Positions 37,524 through 49,611 are shown, numbered from the stretch's first letter. The stretch is 64,000 nucleotides of DNA from Deroplatys truncata (GCA_030765065.1 CM060986.1:75509573-75573572), one strand, 5' to 3'. Program-made: numbers and translations. The notes: a model not told the origin generated them from the letters alone.

Positions 37524-38190
37524 ATATGTACAGTCGAGTGCAATGTGCAGTGGTTTGATTTGTGTTAAACTGCCTTTACCACACAGTGTCCCACTCCTTT
37601 GTTTCTAGCACGACACTTAGTGTTTGATTTGCTCCCCCCTCATTCCTTTCGCTCCTGAGCCTGAAGCCGACCTGCGTTTATGTTTGAGTGCCACACATTT
37701 GACATTAAACCAATAGTAGACGGATTCATCTGGTGTGACTGTAGTTGCGAAGCATGCGTACCAGCCACTCAGGTAAAACGTTTCCATACTCCTCCCCTTT
37801 AGCCGCTCATCTAGGCCTAACCATGGTTCATAGGCTAATGCGTGTGTGTCTTACTTGAATTCAAACCAAAAGGGGGATTAGCTCACTCAAGGCTGGTGTG
37901 GAAGCACATGATAAAGGAGATTCTGGCAACATTAAATAAAGAAAAACGTTTCTTATACTCCACTGTACTTCCAATGAAATGTGTAATGAAAACGTTTCTA
38001 TAAATGTTTATCTAGAATATATTTGGAAGTATCTTCTGCGTGGTCAGCTGGAGATAGGTGTTTCAAACGTTTGGTCCACAACTGCGGTGAACATCTTCAG
38101 TGGCGCGGTAGAAGTCTCCTCGGAGAAGGTATTGCTACATCGATGTGTTTGCCATCAGTGTCGCTATATTAATACTGTAAGCGCCAGTCG
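37524..38190. other. Intergenic DNA, nothing recognised
   Basis: Slightly GC-richer than its surroundings. No conserved frames. Confidence 0.4.
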
Positions 38191-38191
38191 T

Positions 38192-38470
38192 CCTCCGTGG
38201 TGCAGTGGTTACCATGCTAGTCTCCAATTCCCGAGGTCGCGGGTTCAAACCCGGCGGATGGCGATGGATTTTTTCGGCCGTAAAATTCCTTAGCCATGGA
38301 ATTAAAGCCACTGTTCCGTGTCATAGATTTACGGCACGTAAAAGAACCTCAAGCCCGATAAAGAGGCCTCTGAGCGAAATTTCCGCTCTTTCACGCCCAA
38401 TATGGAGTGGGATGCTAAGGGCCACAACAGTTAAGGAGCGACCATAAAAAACTCAATTTAATTTAATTTC
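38192..38470 (+). mobile_element. tRNA-derived SINE with intact A and B boxes
   Basis: The head contains TGGTGCAGTGG, an exact A-box match (TRGYNNARNNG). Thirty-odd bases later comes GTTCAAACC, an exact B box (GWTCRANNC) inside a T-arm-like stem (GCGGGTTCAAACCCGG). The body has GTAGATTTACGGCAC-like 'catagatttacggcacgtaa' and 'gataaagaggcctctgagcg'; the tail is TTTAATTTAATTT. The best preserved of three copies (others at 46438 and 60175). Confidence 0.9.
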
Positions 38471-39323
38471 TGTAAGCATCTTCCCATTTACATGAAATAG
38501 AAAAGTAAACTTTTTTAAGAACAGTAGACAGAAGAGATAAAAGTCAACGAAGAATAAGAAACAATCAGGTGAACGTAATATATCAGAACTGCAATACTAA
38601 ATTACTGTATGAATGTATTTTACAGTCCCTTTTAATTTGCCAACAGCCAAGAGAATGGAAAACGCACAGTTTACATTACAACATTTGCAAAAATGACATC
38701 AATAACAATCATTGCGTCACTAGAACCTCTCATCTAGGTGACCATTATAGAACACAGCCCTCGGATATACCAAGCTCAGCAAGATAAAGAAAAGCTTTCT
38801 TTCTGTAATTGGATGACAAAAACAATGGAGAATAGCGTTCTGCGTACCCTTTGGCGATACCACTAACCAATTACATTCTCCGGCGAAGATCACAGAGAAT
38901 TCCACTCCAGGAAGCGACGACAAAAAGAGCACTTCTGAAGGAAAAAAATTGCAGTTAGAAGGAAAAGAAAAGAATGGCACATACCGTTAAATGAATGTAC
39001 AAGTCTTCCACTCAGCCAAGAAATTTGGTCGACAGAGTGCAAACAGCAAAAGACATTCTGGAACAGAGAAAAGGAAAATACAGCTGAGTTCAGCTTACAG
39101 TTCTTAATTAAAATCCCCAACATAGTAGTCTGTTTTATTGTTTTGAATGTTCTTTAGGTGTGTATTAATATAATTATTGATTTATAAACGTTGTTGTATC
39201 TGTATATTAAGAAGTCTGTTGAATTCAAATATTTATCTCGCATTTAGTAGGCATGCAAGATAAATGATGCTGCCCCAGTCATGCTACAGACAATGTAATT
39301 AAAAGCAAACATAGTTGATTGCC
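38471..39323. other. Intergenic DNA, nothing recognised
   Basis: No conserved frames or terminal repeats. Confidence 0.45.
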
Positions 39324-40225
39324 TTTTTACTTTCTCTACTACGATAGTAAGTAGGGGAAGTATTGTATTCCACCCAAAAATTCGATACCAAGATTTCACC
39401 GGAAATACATGTTTTCAGACTCCGTGAATCCAAAAAAAAGCATTTTTGGAAACATGTCCGTGTGTGTGTGTGTCTGTGTGTCTGTGTGTGTGTCTGTCTG
39501 TAAACAGCATAACTCAGAAACGAACAGTCGGATAAACACCAAACTTGGTATTTAGGTTCAGTATCTTCCAGAGATGCGACACGAAGGTTTTCAAATCCCC
39601 CACCCCAAATTACCCTTTACATGGAAGATATTTCGAAAATTTTACTTTTCTCAAAAATGGCTCTAACGATTTTGATTAAAATATCATATGTTTAAGATAT
39701 TTTTATGACAAATAAAATGTATATCTTGAATTTCCTGGGAATGTCTCCAAAAGTATTCTTCATTGTGAAGGACTTTTGCATAACTGGTAAACTATAAGAG
39801 ATAGACAAACTTTTATACACAAACAATGTAGATCGCGTTAAAATACACAATTTATGTCATACACATTTTTTTTGTTGAGTGAACCATTTTCGAGATATTA
39901 CTTGTTATTCCCTTAAATTTTTCAATACTTATTTTCTCAAATGGGAATTCGTTATTCAGTTTTTGTCTTGGATATGCAAAGAGTATTAATCTGTGGGAAA
40001 GAAAATGGTGCTGCACCCAGCAACCAGCTATTAAGAGATATGTGTGTGCTTAAAGGCTACTGTATTTCTATATTGCCCTTGTAAATATATATTCCCCTTA
40101 CATCTACAAGAAAATTAGCAATAAGATAGACTCTGCAAATGCTTATCTCGATTAACATGAAGTAGATGGAGAATAAGCGTATGTATAAAGTTTGTACAAG
40201 AGTGTAACACATCAGATTTTTTTTT
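39324..40225 (+). repeat. DR1 copy 14 (subfamily A, full length)
   Basis: The best reference copy: TTTTTACTTTCTCTACTACG to 'gtgtaacacatcagattttt', with a long GT tract at 39458-39502. It shows the whole order of family blocks, including 'ggaatacatgttttcagact'-type and 'gataaacaccaaacttggta' blocks. Confidence 0.9.
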
Positions 40226-40406
40226 ATTTAAAAACTCCCTTGATTTACCCAGTTTATTATACTGTGGTTTTTACTGTGTTCGTTATCGCTTATCACTGCA
40301 ATTACACAACACACACAAACCCATGACCATGGCGGGACTCGAACCCGCAACCCTCAGCGCCGGAGTTATACACTTCAGCGTCCACGGCTACGAGGGCCAA
40401 CACCCT
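40226..40406 (-). repeat. tRNA-derived SINE, family of 27822-28013
   Basis: Abuts the poly-T end of DR1 copy 14. Minus-strand head GGCCCTCGTAGCCGTGG, B box GGTTCGAGTCCC, then a body matching the 27.9-kb copy. Confidence 0.8.
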
Positions 40407-40745
40407 TTGTTTAGCATATAACCAGACATTTAATCGCCTTCAACGTACATCAGTAACTAATGTTTCGTTCTTAAAAGAGCATAAGGTTTGCTATTACTTT
40501 ATCGCCAATATCATCAATTTTATGTAGATTGATGTTCAATTTACCCATTTAGACTTGTTACAGCTCCAGTTTTCATTGTTGCTTCCATTCTCTAAAGGGT
40601 CTACTAACTCTTACTTGTGGGTTGTATCTTCATGCTTGTAGTGGGCGTCTATATTTCATGCGTTGCAGATCAAACCTATGATTTGTTCTGTCACTTAACG
40701 TATAATTTATTGGTTTTAATACATAGATTTTCTCTTATGTATTCA

Positions 40746-40891
40746 TTTTTACTTTCTTTTTTACGTACATAGTAGGTAAAGAAGGTACTGCATTCCACCC
40801 AAAAATACAATACAGAGATTTTACCGGAAGTGTTTTGAGGCCCTTTGAATCGAAAAAAAACATTTTTAGAAAACGGTCCGCGCACGCGTGC

Positions 40892-40933
<42 letters not shown>

Positions 40934-41491
40934 CTTTCTTTCTTTGTGTGAACAGCATAACTCAAAAACAAAACACATAAATACCTAAGTTGGTATTTAG
41001 GTTCAGTACCTTCCAAAGATGTTCAAAAAATTCCCTCTCCCCAAACTACCCTTTACATGGAATATTTTTTGTAATTTTTTATTTTCTAAATATGGCTCTA
41101 ATGACTGATGAAAACACCATATATTAAAGACATTTACAAAACAAATAAAATTTACACTTTTTATTTTTGTTGCATCAGTCATTTTTGAAATATCCGTTAT
41201 TGTGGTTCGATTTGCTCAATAGTTTGTCATTCCCATCAATTTTCAGTTGTTTCTGGCGATTGCATGGAAACAGCATGGTGTTTTAAGGCTAGCGTATCCC
41301 GTCCAGTTCTTAAACATTTGACTATCGCTGTTCTCTTTGTATCCTAATGAAATGTGTAATGTAGCTATTTCTGCAAATTTTTATCTGGATTAAAATGAAG
41401 TAGACAGAAAAATAAACTTTAATAAGAATAACTTGCATACCACTAAAGAACAATAGAGGGAGAGAAAATCATGCGAATGCAACACATTAAA
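40746..41491 (+). repeat. DR1 copy 15 (subfamily B)
   Basis: TTTTTACTTTCTTTTTTACG to 'gcaacacattaaatattt'. GT tract at 40897-40930. Confidence 0.85.
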
Positions 41492-41568
41492 TATTTAAAT
41501 TTGTCCTTCGAGTGGTCAATCAACCTTAAGAATCTCATTTCTTCTGCCTGGATTCGGCTTAAATCCTG

Positions 41569-41945
41569 TTTTACTTTATTTACTACTTAGCTATAGTAAT
41601 ACCAACCAAAATTTTATACCGAGATTTCACCGTAAAAAAACATATACTGAATACATATACCGAAATCCCCTCCAAAAAATATATAAAAAGTTTGTGTGTG
41701 TTGGTGACATGAAGATTTTCAAGAAAATCCCCCACCCTAAATACCCTTTACTGGACAATTTTTGTTACTGTTTTATTTTATCAAAACGGGCTCCAACGAT
41801 TAACATATTCGCACGATAAATAAAACGTATATCCTGAGCTTTCTGGGAATGGCCTTTGAAGTTGTCTTCATTCTGAATGACTTCTGTATAATTGGTGAAC
41901 CATAATAAAATATAACAGAAAATAGAAAGTACCTGACAAGGTAGA
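41569..41945 (+). repeat. DR1 copy 16 (truncated)
   Basis: Starts TTTTACTTTATTTACTACTT. It has a deletion through the CA-tract region and stops before the subfamily-specific part. Confidence 0.7.
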
Positions 41946-42876
41946 CGTACTAAAATATTATTGAGAAAGCAGGCCTATTCGTACTGAATATCTTCAAAAG
42001 TACCCGCTACATTTTAAGCTTGATAATGTAACCCCTCTTTAGTGACTCGTCAATGTGGCGAATTTTCATTATAAAAAATCAGTTCTCTTATTCAAGCACA
42101 TGCCCTTTGGAATTGCGGTAACGACTGACACATATGCTGTAAAAATAAGAAAGAATTTAGTCCATAATAATTGAAGGTCTCTGCAAATTAGAAAAGGATA
42201 AAACAAGGAAAGTTAGGGAAAGATGGTATGGAAAAATACAGTGATAGAAATGAAATGATAGCGTATGAGGTCCAACATAATCTATAGCAATCATATATAC
42301 ATACATACATATATACGTACATACATAATCTATAAGAAACTAAATAAAATAGGTCATTATATGTAATACATCGAATTCCATACATAAATTATACGGTCTC
42401 TTACTTCTGATATGGGCCTAACGTCAAAATACCAAAATTGATCTTTAAATGGAAATTAATTCGGATATTAAAGGGTTAAAGAGTTACTATTTTTCTATGA
42501 ACGTACATTACGCTAAAAGAATATTGGTGAAAGAGCAGAATTCGAAACCTGTAGAAGCCATAATTGCATCACTGGTATCTGATCACTTCCGAATCACTTG
42601 GTATTTTCTCTGACATCTGAATAAATTCTGGAAATATAAGTTAATCAACAAACAAATGTCATGGGAATGAAGAGGAATTTTGAAGGTGAAAGAAGCGTTA
42701 CTTCTCTGGCTAAATCAATTATATTCATTTAAATAGTTTGAAATAGATAATGGGGATAGGGTTGGCGAGGAAGAAGGACAAGTACAAGTTAAAATTGCTC
42801 CGTTTCTACATTGAAAGGAAGTTTTACATACGATTTCATTCATGGCCCAAATGGGAGATATGACCAATCATGTTTG
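41946..42876. other. Intergenic DNA with an (ATAC)n tract
   Basis: An (ATAC)n-type microsatellite lies at about 42297-42329. Nothing else recognised. Confidence 0.45.
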
Positions 42877-43627
42877 AAAAAATGTAGTGATGGGATGATA
42901 CCACTATTTCTCAATTCTCGATACCGGTACTGATTTTTCAACACCGATATTCGATACTCGATATTCACTTTATAAAAAAACTATAAAGGCGATAGCTTAT
43001 TCACTGAATTATGCTCTTTTAAGTACTTTTCTGTGTATAAACTCGTGTAACCAATTTTGTATTTTACACTAATTCCGAAATTGTTCCTGTTTGACATTCT
43101 CAATTGGCAGACCTTTTTTTTCTCTTGATAATTCCACATATGTATTTCTTCATCCGGTAATAAATAATTAGCCATATAATACTCGGAAACATAGGTAAGC
43201 TTGTGGACTAAACCTCTTTACTCTCCACCCTCATATATTAGTATATACACATTAAATACAAAGGCATACTAGACACAATTAAAATTTTGAAGAAAAACTC
43301 AAGGAAATATTATATGAAATGCAGAGATATTGTTACAGGCTGGAGTGAGAGCCAAAAGGTGTCCAGAAAATGAATAAATTTATTTTCACCCCAGCACACG
43401 CACATGGGGGAACGCAACTCGCTACAGCAGGAAGACCGGAACCTTGGTGTGTAGAATTAGAGGAAGGCGTGGAGTTTTACATTACACAAAAACATTACAT
43501 AACACATATTACCTCAAATTTATTAACAAACGTTTGGCGACGCTACATTATGAGCTAGAAAAAGAGGATGGAGGGAGATGCTCCGAAGCAGTGGACTGAC
43601 CACTAACACGTCTTGCTATAACGACCA

Positions 43628-43660
<33 letters not shown>

Positions 43661-43680
43661 CCGAGTGGAGGAGAAAATGA

Positions 43681-43686
43681 TTTATT
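43681..43686 (-). promoter_or_regulatory. Poly(A) signal AATAAA of the LINE
   Basis: AATAAA on the minus strand, 20 bases before the A30 tail, the normal cleavage spacing. Confidence 0.8.
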
Positions 43687-44091
43687 CACTTACCCCAGCC
43701 CCGATGGGAGTCGAGACTGAGAGTGTGGGAATCTCCAATAGTCGGCATACCCACTAAAAACTCCTCCACCGGAATGAAAAATGGAAGAAGGAAGAAAGAG
43801 GAAGTCGGAGTGGTAATGTGGCCGTACCGCTTTTGCACCGGCGGATTCAAGGTAAGGAAGTAATGGCTGGCCACGAGGGCCAAAGCCAGGTGAGGAGGTG
43901 CCAGGACGCAAGCATGACCGAGGCCCTGCTTGTGCCCTTGGGGATTCAGGAGTGAAGAGTTGCCGCAGTTCCCAGGTTGCGGCCATGGAAATTCAAGGGT
44001 GAGACATGAGGAAAAGTAGGAGAGGTAAGGTGTGTCGGTAGGCAAACTAGACGATGTCCAGATGCCCCCGCGAAGTAGAGTGCAGTCTTGC

Positions 44092-45240
44092 TTAGAAGTT
44101 CTTTCTGTGTCTGTTGCGGCCTCTGGTTGCTGCGTCCGGCCAGTCCGATGAATCTGTGACTGGCTGTTGAAGCTCCCGGCCTAAGTGGCGCTCGTCCCTG
44201 AACATTCGCTGTATTGAGGTGCGGAGTTTGTCCAGATGGAACATGTAGTCCCCAAACTTTAGAGTGGTGTCCAGTTGTACCCTGCAGGCGTGGATGAATC
44301 CATCTGATTTGGTATGGAGTTCTCGAAGCTGCATCAGCTGTGCCTGAAGTGCTCCAAGACGTGTCGGCTGGTCATCAGGTTCAGTGTCGGTGTCGTCCGG
44401 TTCGACGAGGTGGCCCTCGATGCGTTCCAGCTTGCGCTGGACCGATGCGAGGATCCCGTCATCCCCTTGGAGGCCCGTGATCTGTCTTGAGAGGGCTAAG
44501 ATTGCCCTGGCCGAGGTCCGCTGCTTGGCCTCAACTGCCGCAAGGCGCGTGTTGGCTGCGCAGCGTAGCTCAGCCAGGCGAGAGTTGAAGTCGTTGTAGG
44601 TGGTCTTGAAGTTCAGAAGTGTGACCTGCATGGCAGACAGAGTGGCCTGTAATTCTGCTTGTGGATGCGAGGGGTCAGGAACCGTCCGTGGAGGCTCAGC
44701 CCCACGGGGAGGCGTCTGCGGAGGCTGTAGAGTTGCCGTCAGGGTAGTTGACCCAGTAGGTTGTTTCCGGGGGTACAGGGGGCACTGAGCCTGCCCTGTG
44801 TAGTGTGTACGCCCGGAACAGGTGGCGCAGTATCGGCGACGTCTGCGAAGGTCGTGGGCGGTGCAGTTTGCCGTGAGGCAGCCTGCCCCGCAGTAATGGC
44901 ACCGAGGTGCAGCGACGCATGCCTCCGCTGTGTGACCGAAGACACAACAGCGGCGGCAGGGTACCGGGCGTTGACTCCTACTGGCCTCGATGCGCAAGCA
45001 CTGCCCCAGCAGAGGCAGGCTTGACCCCAAGGCCGCCTGAGTGTCCGCGGCGGTTCCGAGATGGAGGCGAACCAGCGGTGTTGGCCCTCGTTTTGAGGAA
45101 ATTCGGGATGCCCGAATTGCCGAGTGCCAGTGGTGTCTTGCGGCATCCAGCACGAAATGTACTGGCAGGTCCCTCGGTACTCCACAGATGACTATCACCG
45201 TGACGCTATTTATATCCCCCCTCCAACCATGTCTAACCAC
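44092..45240 (-). CDS. LINE ORF1 (gag-like) protein with CCHC zinc knuckles, probably 5'-truncated
   Basis: An open frame of ~382 codons that would encode the nucleic-acid-binding ORF1 protein of a Jockey-type LINE, which coats element RNA. Residues ~14-90 (VIVICGVPRDLPVHFVLDAA to LPLLGQCLRIEA) match the conserved RRM-like segment before the knuckles. The knuckles are CRRCCVFGHTAEAC (CX2CX4HX4C), CHYCGAGCLTANC (a variant one residue short with Cys in place of His) and CATCSGRTHYTGQAQC. A hydrophilic C-terminal half with heptad-like Leu/Met spacing follows. The first codon is GTG with an in-frame stop five codons upstream and no early ATG, so the natural N-terminus is missing or frameshifted. 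No interior stops in 382 codons fits a recent insertion. Confidence 0.8.
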   Translation of the reverse strand: MVRHGWRGDINSVTVIVICGVPRDLPVHFVLDAARHHWHSAIRASRISSKRGPTPLVRLHLGTAADTQAALGSSLPLLGQCLRIEASRSQRPVPCRRCCVFGHTAEACVAAPRCHYCGAGCLTANCTAHDLRRRRRYCATCSGRTHYTGQAQCPLYPRKQPTGSTTLTATLQPPQTPPRGAEPPRTVPDPSHPQAELQATLSAMQVTLLNFKTTYNDFNSRLAELRCAANTRLAAVEAKQRTSARAILALSRQITGLQGDDGILASVQRKLERIEGHLVEPDDTDTEPDDQPTRLGALQAQLMQLRELHTKSDGFIHACRVQLDTTLKFGDYMFHLDKLRTSIQRMFRDERHLGRELQQPVTDSSDWPDAATRGRNRHRKNF

Positions 45241-46002
45241 GCCAGGCCAGGGTTAGCGTTATATCAGACGAATTTCAAACAGAGTCCTCTCTTTGGCGTG
45301 GTCCGCGCCAAAAGGAGGGATCGTTAATCCGAAAAATCAAAGAAACCCAATAATGCCATGTCTCGTAGCGACAATGCAACACAACAGTGCGTCCGGTAAT
45401 GACAATGAACTTACTGATACGCCACAATATTAAGGAATCAATGATGTTTAAGAACACAAGCATTCTTGAAAGAAAAAATATTTGCATATGCTGTATTATC
45501 TCACGTCATAACGTTGATTTGTTTCTGCTGGATTCTTTCAAACAATATTGATCAACGGAGAAGGGCGTGTAATGCTTTAGAGTGATTCACCAAGCCAGGC
45601 TATTGCAGAAACGTGATTTAGTGCGTCAGTTAAATCAACTTCATTCACAACTCGGTTAACATTGCATGTTACATTAGTACCTCTACTCCTTCCTCCATTG
45701 TTTCGCATGTTTTCATTTATACATAAAGAGTTTATGGAACGTTGCATTCATCGTATTGGAGGACTATCAAAAACTATAGTCCAGCAACACTTTGGGGACA
45801 CGTGCAAGACAATAACATGACGCCTTGAGTCCTTTCATTCCTTATCTAGCATAAATTTAAATGCAACAACTTTCAATAATGCAAAACTTAAAAATGTAGA
45901 AGTATCGAAGTTTATCTCAAAGTATTAAACCTACTTCGATACCACCAAGTGTCGAGAGTGTCGACATATCGACGATATCAAAGCCCCATCCCTAAAAGAA
46001 TG

Positions 46003-46437
46003 TTACTTTTCAATGAAGTTTCATTCACACTTTGCCAAAATCTCTTTATCACCTCCTACTTACGTGATAAAACAACCTCAGTCAGAGTATAATCTTCCAC
46101 TGCAACCAAATGAGGAACTCTGTTGCAAATTTCTACGCAAATTAAGAAACAATATGTCCATTACTTCACCATTTTATTAACTGCCTTATCTAATCGAGTT
46201 TGGGATGTTGCTTTATTAATAGCAATTTCGTGAATATTAAATTTTGTTACATTAAGTATAACAAACAATGCACAAATTCCTTCCAACTCCTACAGAGTTG
46301 CTTGTGTATTTAGTAATTGCGTTTTTAAATAATGTTTGTTGCAATAAAGAAAATCATAACCTATCATTTTGGTTATTGTATCCTTAAAACATCGCTTGCC
46401 TATTTCTAGTTTTCTACGTCAGATGGCAGTAAATGTC
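46003..46437. other. AT-rich intergenic DNA, nothing recognised
   Basis: Starts after the hAT-like element. No conserved frames. Confidence 0.5.
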
Positions 46438-46722
46438 GTCCTACGTGGTGTAGTGGTTACTATGCTAGCCTTTAGTTCTCTAGGTCACGTTTCAAAACCG
46501 GCAGAGGGCGATGGATTTTTTCATGGCTTAGCATGGCTTCCTTCAGAAGGGAAGTAAGGCCGGTGGTCGGTGTCGTAGATTTACGGCACATAAAAGAACT
46601 TCAAGCCTGATAAAGATACCTCTGAGCAACATTACCGGTCTTTCGCGCCCAATATAAAATGGGACGGTAAGGACTACAGCAGTTAAAGATCGTCCATACA
46701 TAAAACTCAGTTTAATTTAATT
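46438..46722 (+). mobile_element. tRNA-derived SINE, family of 38192-38470
   Basis: A box TGGTGTAGTGG is intact. The B box is mutated (GTTTCAAAACC). Body and TTTAATTTAATTTTT tail align with the 38.2-kb copy throughout. Confidence 0.85.
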
Positions 46723-47308
46723 TTTATGGCAGAAATATTAAATTATCAAGCTGCACTGATCAAACAAACGAATTGCGACCACAATATTCTGATTTGTTTT
46801 CATGCAATGTGGGTTACATTGCTGGCAAATACACGTAAATATTTTGACTGTATTTTAATAAATATGAGTTTTTCATATATGACATTAATTTGTTATTTGT
46901 GAAATAGATTCAGCAAATGCTTACCTTATTTCTAAAACCCAGATAATTTCTCTCGTCACTCTGACTCGTGAATTTATTTGATTTGTAAATCACTCGTGGC
47001 ATTACCTATGATAGCAGGCTGCATGTGTTATAAAATGTCACAGTACTTCCTACAACTACTCAAATCGATTTCTGTCAGTAACAAACTCGAGCAGCCTGTT
47101 TCTTATAAATAGCGCACCATGGTAAACTTCAATCTTAAACACTTATTTATAAAGCTAGCATATTTAGAAAACAGCTAAGACTACAAAGAAAGTGATTTGA
47201 TATAAAGTGTTTATTTATGCTTTTTCCATACTAAGACTTTATATATCTCTAATGGTCTTCCAAATAAACAAACTTCAAATAGAATTAATAGATTCACATG
47301 CTATTCAC
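46723..47308. other. AT-rich intergenic DNA, nothing recognised
   Basis: No conserved frames or paired repeats. Confidence 0.5.
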
Positions 47309-48441
47309 AGGGAGATATACCTTGCTTTTCTTTCACACTGTGGCCACCGTACGGTGGCTCCAGCGCCGGCCGCCACACCTCGGACTACCGCCGAAACAGT
47401 TATAATATTCTCGCAACCGCTCACGTTCTCATATGCATAGTTACAATTACAATGATAATAAGCATATAGTATATCATAAGAGATGTTGGAAGTGTTATCC
47501 TCTATCCGCATATTTCTAGCATCTTCTGGGGAAATTTTCATTTACACTCGAGAGTTCAATATCCGAAATTGACTCTCGCCTGATGATTTCTGTTAGTTTT
47601 CCCAGTATATGGGGTTTGTTGCAGACACCTTGTTTTTCAAGTTTCCCCATAGATAAAATTCGCATATAGTTAAATCAGATGACCGTGAGGCCATAGTTCT
47701 TTATTAATTATATTAAATTTTAAAACTCCTGATTTAAATTTAATGGTTCATCACTGTATGCCCAATAGTAAAGTCTTGTTGGGATAATTCAAAATGATAT
47801 TCAGCGTCGGCCAGCTGTTCAAAAAATGGCGTGAGTAAGTCACTCTTATACTCTGTCTTTATTGTTTGTTAAAAAAAAATACAGGTGCTGTTATTCTGTG
47901 TGCATTTACTGCATACCAGTTTTCTCCTCATACAAGGAAATCTCGTGTATAAAATCGGCTTTCTCTGTGCTCCAATACCTGTTATTTTGCGACGAAACAT
48001 AGCCATACAAAGGGAACCAGGCTTCGTCAGAGAGTAGGCCAATTACTCTATCATCTCGCAAAATCAGTTACAGAAATTTACCCGACTCTGATGATCACAT
48101 GAATAATGAGGTTATATAACAAACTCCCACACATTGTAAGAACTTAAAGAAAACATCAGGCGAGAAATTCATTCAATTTGAGATATTGAACTCTGGAGTA
48201 GGAATGAAAATTTCCTGAGTAGTTGGCAGAATGTGAGAATAGAGTTCAACTACGTTTCCAACATCTTTTATGACGACCAGGTATGTGCTTACTATTATTG
48301 TAATTGCAATTGTAACTATGAGAACGTGAAGGGGTTACGGAGATATAACTGTTCCAGCATTAGTACGAGCTGCGGTGGCCGGCGCGCGAGCGCTGTGCGG
48401 CGGCCACAGATGAGAGAAAAGCACTGTATATATTTCAGTAA
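47309..48441 (-). mobile_element. Degraded Tc1/mariner-type element with ~290-bp inverted repeats
   Basis: The left arm (about 47309-47600) and right arm (about 48150-48441) are inverted copies with many mismatches. Shared blocks include 'tgcttttct.tca', the GC-rich GTGGCC/GGCCGGC portion, 'cacgttctcata' and 'gttcaatatc'. The ~550-bp centre encodes a broken transposase. Exact ends and target duplication are not clear. Confidence 0.75.
47560..48050 (-). pseudogene. Tc1/mariner-superfamily transposase catalytic remnant
   Basis: In successive minus-strand frames: LLSDEAWFPLYGYVSSQNNR (first catalytic Asp in SDEAWF), then RYWSTEKADFIHEISLYEEK, then AVNAHRITAPVFF after a frame change. Next come LSQQDFTIGHT (second Asp, normally QQDNAxxHT) and RSSDLTICEFYLWGNLKNKV. 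The third acidic residue is Glu in CEFYLWG, where relatives have CDF. Several frameshifts and stops make it inactive. The N-terminal DNA-binding region is absent, replaced by the inverted arm. Confidence 0.85.
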
Positions 48442-48666
48442 GAGTAGTAGCAGCAAATTAAATGTATATTTTAAGATGCATTGGACCCTTGACTCGTAGT
48501 CGCTAACATCTTTCAGGGACAAATGACTTAAGTAAGCTTATCTAACAAAACCGTAATAATTTCGTGTTGCCCTCCATTATTTGCACAATTAGTGTATAGG
48601 ATCTAACGAGTATGCAATTCTAATAATGTTCCCTTCTTGTTTTAAGGAATAAAAATAATAATAAAA

Positions 48667-48701
<35 letters not shown>

Positions 48702-49261
48702 GCCTAAACACGATGGGTTATGTATTGCAAGGAGCTTTGAAAGCTCATTTACAGGTTCATCAAGACGCAATTAACGGCCGCCATTACAGCAGAATACATC
48801 CACTCGATTCTTGGCTTGAAATTTTATTGTGAACATAAAACGCACAATAGAAATAGAGGGGACATAATGCCAAGCCTTGAAATTTCCAATTAAAATTAGC
48901 TGAAATTAATTACGAAAGTCTGGCAATCGTAATTTTATTTACTGCAGCGTTATATTCAAATTACTTTATCCGGTATACTTTATTATCTCTTCCGTAAATT
49001 TTCTTAAAAGTGTCTACTTTGTTAATGAAGACAAACGTTTACTCCGAGGTTTCAGTACACATTCTTTGTAGATACAAGGCGGATACAGCAAAAGTCAACT
49101 CTATGGGCCCTTATACCTTTGAAATTCCATACACATTAGTCACCCCTCGAGAAACAAACGAATGCCAACCTTGTACTTCAAAGAGCATAAGTTAAGTGTT
49201 TAAAATTGAAACCTTAACAACAAATATATGGAAGTGGTTAACGGCAAAATATATTAACATA
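48442..49261. other. Intergenic DNA with (AAT)n tract
   Basis: (AAT)n at about 48660-48701. Otherwise nothing recognised. Confidence 0.5.
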
Positions 49262-49565
49262 AATGGTGTGCTTTAACAAGAACTAAAACTTTTGTGCGGT
49301 AACTGTCTAATTTACGTTTTATTAGTTATACAAAATTAATTTCAAATGAAGAGAATTTTAGAAGCTATTCGCAGAAAATTCAAGGCAAGTGAGTTATTAG
49401 TAACGTTAATAAAATTGGTGAACTTCAGTTAAGAGAAAACCAAAAATAATGAAACATCTTTCATTTAGGGATAATTTGGTTTGGGGGTTTTCTTGAAAAT
49501 CTTCTTTCGCAAATTTCAACACCAAATTTGTTATTTATTAGACATTTGGTTTTCCAATTATGTTG

Positions 49566-49611
<46 letters not shown>

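Larger units (their letters stand above)
43631..45330 (-). mobile_element. Young Jockey-like LINE insertion, ORF1 only, with A30 tail
   Basis: On the minus strand the order is a short 5' part, ORF1 (44092-45240), 431 bases of 3' sequence, AATAAA (43681-43686) and a pure run of 30 A (43631-43660). The block is GC-rich against AT-rich flanks. No ORF2 (endonuclease/RT) exists between ORF1 and the tail, so it is either an internally deleted copy or a non-autonomous ORF1-only lineage. The uninterrupted A30 suggests recent insertion. No target-site duplication was found, so the 5' edge is approximate. Confidence 0.75.
42885..45994. mobile_element. hAT-like non-autonomous element hosting a LINE insertion
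   Basis: Left end TAGTGATGGGATGATACC; right end in reverse complement TAGGGATGGGGCTTTGAT. It is flanked by 8-bp near-duplications AAAAAATG (42877-42884) and AAAGAATG (45995-46002). An 8-bp duplication and TAGnGATGGG ends are hAT-like. Subterminal CGATA/TATCG motifs cluster at both ends ('tcgatactcgatattc' left; 'catatcgacgatatc' right). No transposase was recognised; about 1.7 kb of the interior is the LINE insertion. Confidence 0.7.

Noticed and set aside
38192..38265. Possible true tRNA gene
   Set aside because: A/B boxes and part of a cloverleaf are present, but the sequence continues into a repeated body and tail shared with 46.4 and 60.2 kb, so it is a SINE.
43686..44045. 119-codon minus-strand ORF after LINE ORF1
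   Set aside because: Lies in the GC-rich 3' region of the LINE. No zinc knuckle, RT or endonuclease motif, most likely UTR.
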